From Anadara kagoshimensis (lineage: Eukaryota > Mollusca > Bivalvia > Arcoida > Arcidae), in NCBI GenBank assembly GCA_021292105.1, contig CM037864.1, forward strand, positions 47,256,094 through 47,320,093: a stretch of DNA of 64,000 nucleotides. Direction: 5' to 3'. The position numbers and the translations under genes were made by a program. Below, piece by piece: positions 57,800 through 64,000 of this stretch. How positions within the stretch are numbered: position 1 is the stretch's first letter; the number at the start of each line of letters is the position of its first letter. The notes beneath the pieces are model-generated. The model searched no databases. It worked only from the letters and a program-made list of their open reading frames with translations, and was not told the DNA's origin.

Positions 57800-59512
57800 A
57801 AAAGTTTTATGGCCGTCATCACAGTATTGTTGATAAGTTTGATGTCTCTGTGTCAAGGATTGTCCTGGATGTATTTGACGTCCCATAGTTCCATGTTCCT
57901 TTCACACGTTATTGTTTACAAACGTGGCGGGAGTAGCTAGCTAAACAGAAGGTGCTTACCCTTCCGGAGCACCCGGCCTCACTTCCCTGGTCGAAGTTCA
58001 CGAGTCTTACCTAACTTGTCAGTTCCAAAGTGTTTACTTTGCTTCTGGATTGTTAAGTGTTAAAGTTAAAGTCTGTCCCGAGCCATTAGGCCCATCAGGC
58101 CGGAGCTTATCCCGGTTTCCGTGGCGTTAAGCGACTGAGAGTACAAGACTCTCCCCTGAATGGGACGCCGGTCCATCGCAGGGTTAACCCCCAGAATTTT
58201 GCTGGTACTCATTTATTTTTCAGCTGAGTGAACTGGAACAACGTGAAATTAAGTGTCTTGCTCAAGGACACAACACATCGCCCGGTCCAGGTATCGAACC
58301 CACGACCTTCGAATCATGAGTCCAACGCCTTAACCACTAGGCCACATGCTTCCACGTGAAGTGTGTTTGTTTTTTATTATCAAGTTACAATAAAGATGGT
58401 CAACTTACAGAGTTTGTATTCCGAATATCGTAAGTCTGTCTCTTCTTCATTTGACCATAGCTATAGCAACCTAAAATACATTCATCAAAATGGGACCGTG
58501 CAAAAAAATACAGAAACTGATTTTTGTATGTATTTTCTTCCTCACACTGCCTATGTTCTTATAAAACCACTTAAATATTAAAAAATCAGCTGAAAATAGA
58601 AGATTGACCAAGATACTTTGCACTAGAGAATCTCTTGTGGCATCACACGATTATTAATATTTCCATGATCAGTGCAGACATAATAAAAAAAGATAAAGAT
58701 TGGATTTTAGATGGATGCATAAAAAATGCAATATATTTATAAATGAATTATTTTACAAGTCGAATGGTACTACTCAGTATCCCCAGTACCTTACACGTGG
58801 TGGGTGTAGATGGTATGTTTGGTTTGTTTTAACATATGAACTTTTGGTAAGGGAAAAAGGTCCTTGTAACATGTCGATTTATTAAGTTCCATTCCAAATG
58901 TTTTGCCGCTTGTTTTATTTTTAAGCAACACACAATCACCTAGAATTTTCCATATTTTAATGTGCCTCAAACTATTACGACTTTGCTTCCAAAACAAAAT
59001 GTACAGTTACGCAATATGAAAAAGTTAAAAATCCCGTCTTATTGACTAATGTGAAGCGAGGTAACTCTTTTGATACACAGATAAATTTCATCTCACATTT
59101 TATCATCGGTTATCGCCCTTACGCCTATTAGATGCCCAAACATTCCCTCCGCCAGACTCCTATTGCTTTGAACTTGTTACAGAGAATCATATCACAACAA
59201 TATTGTGGATTTGAAATTGAATTTGATGAATGAAAATAAATTTTCTCACATGATTTGGACATTTCTATTTTGTTCTTATTTATAATTTAATTCAATTGGA
59301 AAACTTTCGGTTTTTCCTAAATGTTTTTCTATTTATTATCTCACGTAAAAAGTTTTAACAGGAAACGGGGATGTGTTTTGTCAGGAGATAACCGCTAATA
59401 AGTCCTGAAAAAATTTATTTTTAATTAATTTAAATGTTATTGCTCCAAAAAAGTGATACGGTTACATCGTGCCATTATTATTATTATTATTATTGCTGCT
59501 GCTGCTGTTGCT
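57800..59512 (+). repeat. 1.5 kb composite tandem unit, copy C (SINE-interrupted)
   Basis: Sense tail (57800-58054), then a SINE insertion (58060-58358). The inverted tail end present in A and B is missing; the body resumes at 58385 (GTTACAATAAAGATGGTC). It ends in (ATT)n at 59473-59494, which runs into (GCT)n (59495-59512). Confidence 0.87.
58060..58358 (-). mobile_element. tRNA-headed SINE of a second family
   Basis: On the minus strand: head AAGCATGTGGCCTAGTGGTT, AAGGCGTTGGACTCATGA and B box GTGGGTTCGATACC (about 58356-58285). The body contains TGTGTCCTTGAGCAAGACAC and CAGTTCACTCAGCTG, resembling the conserved central domain of Deu-type SINEs. The tail is GGCTCGGGACAGACTTTAAC with a short TTTAAC repeat. 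Flanked by the 5-base word AAGTG on both sides (58055-58059, 58359-58363), a possible target duplication. Confidence 0.8.
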
Positions 59513-60604
59513 ATAAAGATGTGTGTAGTGTGTTTAAGCGTAGTAGTTTTGAGATTTTCTCAACGGTTGCAATGTTTTAATTGTTATTCATTTACGGTAT
59601 ATTATAATCGTTGGTATAATGCATTATCTTTCGTTAACAAGCCACTTAAGAAATTAATGCCACCCTCATGCACACATATATGTAACAGTTTGTACTCATT
59701 CCGTTAACAAAAATATTTCCTCATATATGTGACGCGTTTGATGTATAGTGTAACTATCAAAGACAGTTTTATATGTATAAAGCAATTTATTTATATTTTT
59801 GTCTAAACCAAAGAAACCAAAACAAAACAATAAGATTTTTTTCTTATTTTTTTAAAATTTTATTGGGTAATAACCTAACCATTCACTTTACGTCGAGGAA
59901 GTTAACTAATGCCGAAATTTTAAAACTGAAATATATAAATCAGTGACAATTTGCGGAAAAAAATTATCGATTTATAGTATTTTTATAATTGAAATAAAAA
60001 TGCTTTTATCTTTTATACTTCATAAGAAATGGGAATCCTTATACGTGTATACGTGCACGTGCGCGTAATAACGTGCGTGTTGGTAACATCGACCAACTAC
60101 AAACTTTATCATTACAGACCTGTTGTTTCGGTACATACTCAGGGGCTCTTTAGGCTGAAGGGATGTGGTGCATGGTTACCGGTTGGTAATGAGTTAGAAT
60201 TGAAACTTAAGGCGTTTCATCAATGTTGAGTAGACTCAATAGGCAAGTGAGAAAAAATCAACTGTAAATACATGTATGTATTAGCGACAGTATCGCGGGA
60301 AAGTGCACTGCAATACGTGCACATATGTTCAAAGAATATCAGAATAATTACACAAAAACGCACACATCACATAAACTTATGTTTATTATATCATTATATA
60401 TACATTAATAGAAAAAATGTTTAGACCGAATATCAAAACAATTGGCGATCAGTAATGCGACGAAAAAACATTCAACCCGTCGGAGCAACTGATGTCTTGT
60501 AATATCCATGACTTCAAACTTGGTGTTTGGTTTTCCTATTATGCGAAGCATGTGTTCTACTACTATCATAATTTCCTCTAAGGTCCATGCTTATGTTTCA
60601 TCAA
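59513..60604. other. Intergenic, nothing recognised
   Basis: Short open frames (59507-59707, 60029-60229) show no family features. Confidence 0.4.
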
Positions 60605-60725
60605 AACAAACACAAACATACAAGAACATGCCCAAATCACAATACCAAAAGCGAAGAAAACACTAGCAAATTCAGCTAAATACGTGACCTGTCACCAAGG
60701 AAGTAAGACCGGGTGCTCCGACAAT
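60605..60725 (-). mobile_element. 3' tail of the Penelope-like family
   Basis: ACACAAACATACAAGAACAT, CCAAATCACAATACC, CACCAAGGAAGTAAGACCGG and GTGCTCCG; the copy stops abruptly at the CCGG motif. Confidence 0.65.
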
Positions 60726-62389
60726 TAATTGTCACGCGCCACTTTTGAATACATTGTTTCAGAAGCACATGACAAATCTTTATCATATATATAAGTTCAC
60801 TGTATTAAATGGTGTATTCATTTCTTCCAATTCATGTTATTTATTTTATTTCCTGTTTGAGTTGTATTTTGAATAGAATATAAAAAAACTGCAGGAACAA
60901 GATAATAAAAGAATAATTATATCTGCCCACACGATTTCCGGGAAATCCTGATTTTGAAACAACTATTTTTAGAAGAGGGCGCGCATTTTTTACACACACA
61001 ACAAAACAGAACAAAAGAAAGAAATAGAATAACAAAAAAAAAAAAAAAAAAAAATTGAAGGGAAAAAGAAGCATCATTTATTCTATGAATTGTTGTTCAT
61101 TATCGGTATCTATATAGGACGGTAAAAGGACACTATCTTCTTGATCTCAAGAATGAATTTAACAATTTCTATGTTTTCAGCAAAATATAAACGTTTAAAA
61201 TACAAATATTAATGCGAGACAAAATAAACTGTATAGTTTGTAAGGAATAAAATAGAACAATCCATATTTATAAAATGTACGTATATGTGTCTTAAACTAT
61301 AAACTTCGTAAAATCCTTCCTTTAACATTTTCGTACCCATTTTAACTAATTGTGTCAAAATACTATATTATCTCTGATAATCAAAAATAATCGAAAAACG
61401 CCGCAATTTTACAATATCAGTTTGAAAGATAAGAATAATTTGTAAGGAAGTATTTGGAATTTTATCCTTATTTGACGTAAAATCGTCCAATCAAAATACA
61501 GAAATATGTGGTTTTGAAGAAACTTCCAAATGTAAAATTTTTAGGGTCGTAATCTGAAACTAATTTTGAATTTCAAGGATATTTCGATTGTATATATTGT
61601 ACTAAAGGACAAAATGACAAAATGTCATGGAAATCATGGCTAGTACACCAAAATCGGTTTAAGGGTGTCTCCGTGGAAACTATCCTTTCTAACACAGAAT
61701 ACGAATATTTTATGTCACAGTTTGACTTATGCGTTTATTTGTAATTACGGTAAATCCAGACGTCAATTTTAATATACAATCAACTGCCAAAAAATGCACT
61801 CTATTACAAGGAAGATCAATAATACGCCCCCCCCCCCCCTCCGAGCCAACGAAATTGGGAATATAGAGTTTATGCTATTTCGTCGGCCAACAATACATCC
61901 ACCGGTACCACTGGTCACTTTTCTCGAAACCTATTCAACAATAGACCTTTGTTACTTTATAGGTACAATCTTTGGATGAAAATGGCTGTTCTTATTTTGA
62001 TCATGAACATGAATGGGAAAACATGGGTTTTCTCAGGTTCCGTTTGACGACACTTTTAAAATGACATTCCATTTCAGTTATAGCTTGTATATTTATTCAA
62101 CATATGTTTCCATCAATTGTGATACCTCACAACAGCAAATGTGGTCCAAAACAATAAGCAATCACTAAAATCGTATTTTAAAAAATCACAAAAAAGTTAA
62201 TGTCAATTTGAAAGTTTTCCACCGCATTTATCTGTCTCATGAAGCAAAAATACTTATTAACAGTATCGATTGTATTGTATCGACTCAAGAAGCTGTTAAG
62301 ACCCCGGCCATTGCCGATTAAAGAATGCATTTTCCATCAGATTAGTGTGAATTCAGAATTTTATATTATCTAAAACTAAAATGTAGTTC
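60726..62389. other. Intergenic with homopolymer runs
   Basis: A long A run near 61031-61054 and a C13 run near 61827-61839. Otherwise AT-rich, with no gene recognised. Confidence 0.4.
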
Positions 62390-62640
62390 TTTGTCTTTAG
62401 AACGAAATCTTTATATTCCTTTTCATTTTAGAAATAAACCGAATACTCTTAATATTTGTAATCTTTTTTCTTCTAACAAATTGTCTATGTTAAAAATAAG
62501 AGGATCAGTCCTCCGGGTTAGTGAGTTAGTTATTATTAATTTTTCCCTCTCGCGGCATGTGTGTTTTATGTTTATCTATTATATGTGTTCTCTGTATTGA
62601 TAAAATTCAGTATGAGAAATAAAGAAACTTGAACAAATGT
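62390..62640 (+). pseudogene. LINE 3' end (C-terminal coding scrap and UTR)
   Basis: The frame RNLYIPFHFRNKPNTLNIC resembles the region near the C terminus of invertebrate LINE ORF2 proteins. The UTR then has GAGGATCAGTCCTCCGGGTT, TATGTGTTCTCTGTATTGA and GAGAAATAAAGAAAC. These UTR words recur downstream. Confidence 0.5.
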
Positions 62641-62909
62641 CTTGAAATATAATTCATTTTAACTACAAAGAATCTGTTACTTTTAAAATTAAAACAAATC
62701 CATCGTTGATTAAAAAAGCCTTATAATTAATACAAGAAAGGGATGAAAACGGGTACCCGAGGTACAGCTCATACTCAGCAGACAACACGTTGAGCCAATC
62801 CGATGAAAGTTTTACGTCATTTTTTCTAACAGTGTGAAGTAAAAGCTAAAATATGCCTTTTGTTGTGGCGCGTCACAAATATTATATGTAATTTCATTAA
62901 AATTATTTT

Positions 62910-63780
62910 TGAGAGGGTCAGTCCGCCAAGATAATTTCAAATTGTCAATTCATATGTAAAATTAATGTACATGTATTATAATAATTTGGTTTAAACAATA
63001 TTTATTATAGTATAATCCATTATTATTATTTGTAAACACAAAAATTACAATACAAAAACCAACTGTAAGCTGGATTTAAGATGAAGCACACGTTTATATA
63101 ACCTGTTTCCAGAACAAATGTACAACATACTTTTAATAATTTATTGTATGTTCTCTATGTGTAATTATGAGAAATAGTAAATGTAAATATATTGTAGCAA
63201 ATTATTGTATTAATAAAAAAAACCAAACAAACATACTAATCCGCAATGCAGTAGCAAAGTAAAAACTTTGGAACTGACAAGTCAGGTTAGACACGTGAAC
63301 ATCAACCACGGGAGTGAGGCCGGGTGTTCTAGAAGGGTAAGCACCTCTTGTTTAGCTAGCTACACCCGCCACTTGTGTAATCAAAAAGAAAGTGGAACTA
63401 TTAAATCAATTCATGCACGTTAATGTATATATGTAAAGGTCAAATATATTGTAATCATTTATTGTATGTTCTCTATATGTTGTAAATATGCAATGATGAT
63501 AAAAAAGGAATATTTTGAGAAGGTCCGCTCTCCACTGAGGTTAATAGTACATGTATGAATTTATGTTTCAATTCATGCATGCGAATGTAAATGTTTATAT
63601 ATTGTAATAATGTATGTGTTCTCTATATGTTGCAAATGTGCAATTATTAGAAATAAAAATAACAAAATATTTGTATGCAATTCATGAATGCAAATGTAAA
63701 TGTTATGATATTGTAATAATGTATTTGTGCTCTATATGTTAAAAATGTACAAATGTGAGAAATAAAACAAATGGATTTAA
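62910..63780 (+). repeat. Cluster of degenerate LINE 3'-UTR blocks
   Basis: The same ordered words appear in several copies: a GAGAGGGTCAGTCCGCC-like start (62911, 63518), AATTCATGCATGCGAATG, TATATTGTAATAATGTAT, GTTCTCTATATGTTG and GAGAAATAAA (ends near 63175, 63505, 63655 and 63765). A Penelope-like tail (63222-63400) has landed between two of them. Confidence 0.6.
63222..63400 (-). mobile_element. 3' tail of the Penelope-like family
   Basis: AAACAAACATACTAATCC, CAGGTTAGACACGTGAACA, GAGGCCGGGTGTTCTAGAAG, AGCACCTCTTGTTTAGCTAG and CTACACCCGCCACTTGTG; well preserved, with a small deletion after AATCC. Confidence 0.78.
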
Positions 63781-64000
63781 AATGTTTGTACTCCGTCATG
63801 TGTGTAAGTAAATCACGCATTGTCATACTGACTACATCACAGACTGATACAAATTGAAGTAGTTGTGGTTTGTATAATTTCAATTGAAGCTTCCTATTTA
63901 AGACGGAAACGGACAAAGAGCAGTGAAAACACACTTAACTTAAATGTATCTTGTCTTATCAGCAATCATACAGTTATATCAAGGTCACAAGTTGTCGGTT

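Noticed and set aside
60841-61077. Phe-rich minus-strand frame
   Set aside because: Product of the poly(A) tract near 61031-61054.

Overview
This is AT-rich eukaryotic DNA (roughly two thirds A+T by eye), with phase-compatible introns, GT/AG splice sites, microsatellites, tRNA-headed SINEs, MITEs and retroelement tails. The repeat vocabulary suggests a bivalve or closely related mollusc: a reverse-transcriptase remnant of the YLDLYL...YDKRDDLNF...QLIR type, dispersed tails containing GGAGCACCCGG and TTCACGTGTCTAACC, and TACAGTCAAACC / GGTGGCCTTTAA MITEs. The species cannot be fixed from sequence alone.

The only convincing host genes are two paralogues lying tail to tail. Gene A (+) enters at the left edge: an LRR exon (1-1012), a small linker exon (2390-2502) and a last exon (3494-4232). 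Gene B (-) is complete as I read it: exon 1 at 35654-35333 (signal peptide and LRR N-terminal cap), a 12.6 kb intron, the LRR exon 22738-20919, linker exon 20323-20205 and last exon 19652-18911. The four exons join in phase to 3003 nt, a 1000-residue protein: signal peptide, LRRNT cap with an unusual Gly/Arg/Ser/His insertion, about 21 LRRs, LRRCT cap, and a C-terminal chymotrypsin/trypsin-like (S1) domain. That domain has lost the catalytic His, Asp and Ser in both genes. It is therefore probably a secreted LRR receptor or adaptor fused to a non-catalytic serine-protease homologue. The role is not known to me; innate recognition is an inference. This is the most interesting system in the window.

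The 14.7 kb between the two gene ends (4233-18910) is repeat-rich. It holds a 0.49 kb fold-back element, a CAGT-ended MITE, a reverse SINE, a G18 tract, a 66-copy array of a 37 bp minisatellite (11218-13662), a Penelope-like RT remnant with its 3' tail, and two related MITEs flanking a SINE. The large intron of gene B holds a duplicated CT microsatellite block, a second CAGT MITE, an ACAGACCTG MITE and a LINE 3' end.

The right part (35.7-64 kb) has no gene I can support. It contains SINE fragments, a second ACAGACCTG MITE, a degenerate 85-95 bp tandem repeat (about 51.2-51.9 kb), a three-copy tandem array of a 1.5 kb composite unit (54.77-59.51 kb) whose third copy was hit by a SINE, and a cluster of LINE 3'-end blocks (62.4-63.8 kb). 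Truncated tails of one retroelement family recur about 15 times over the whole window.
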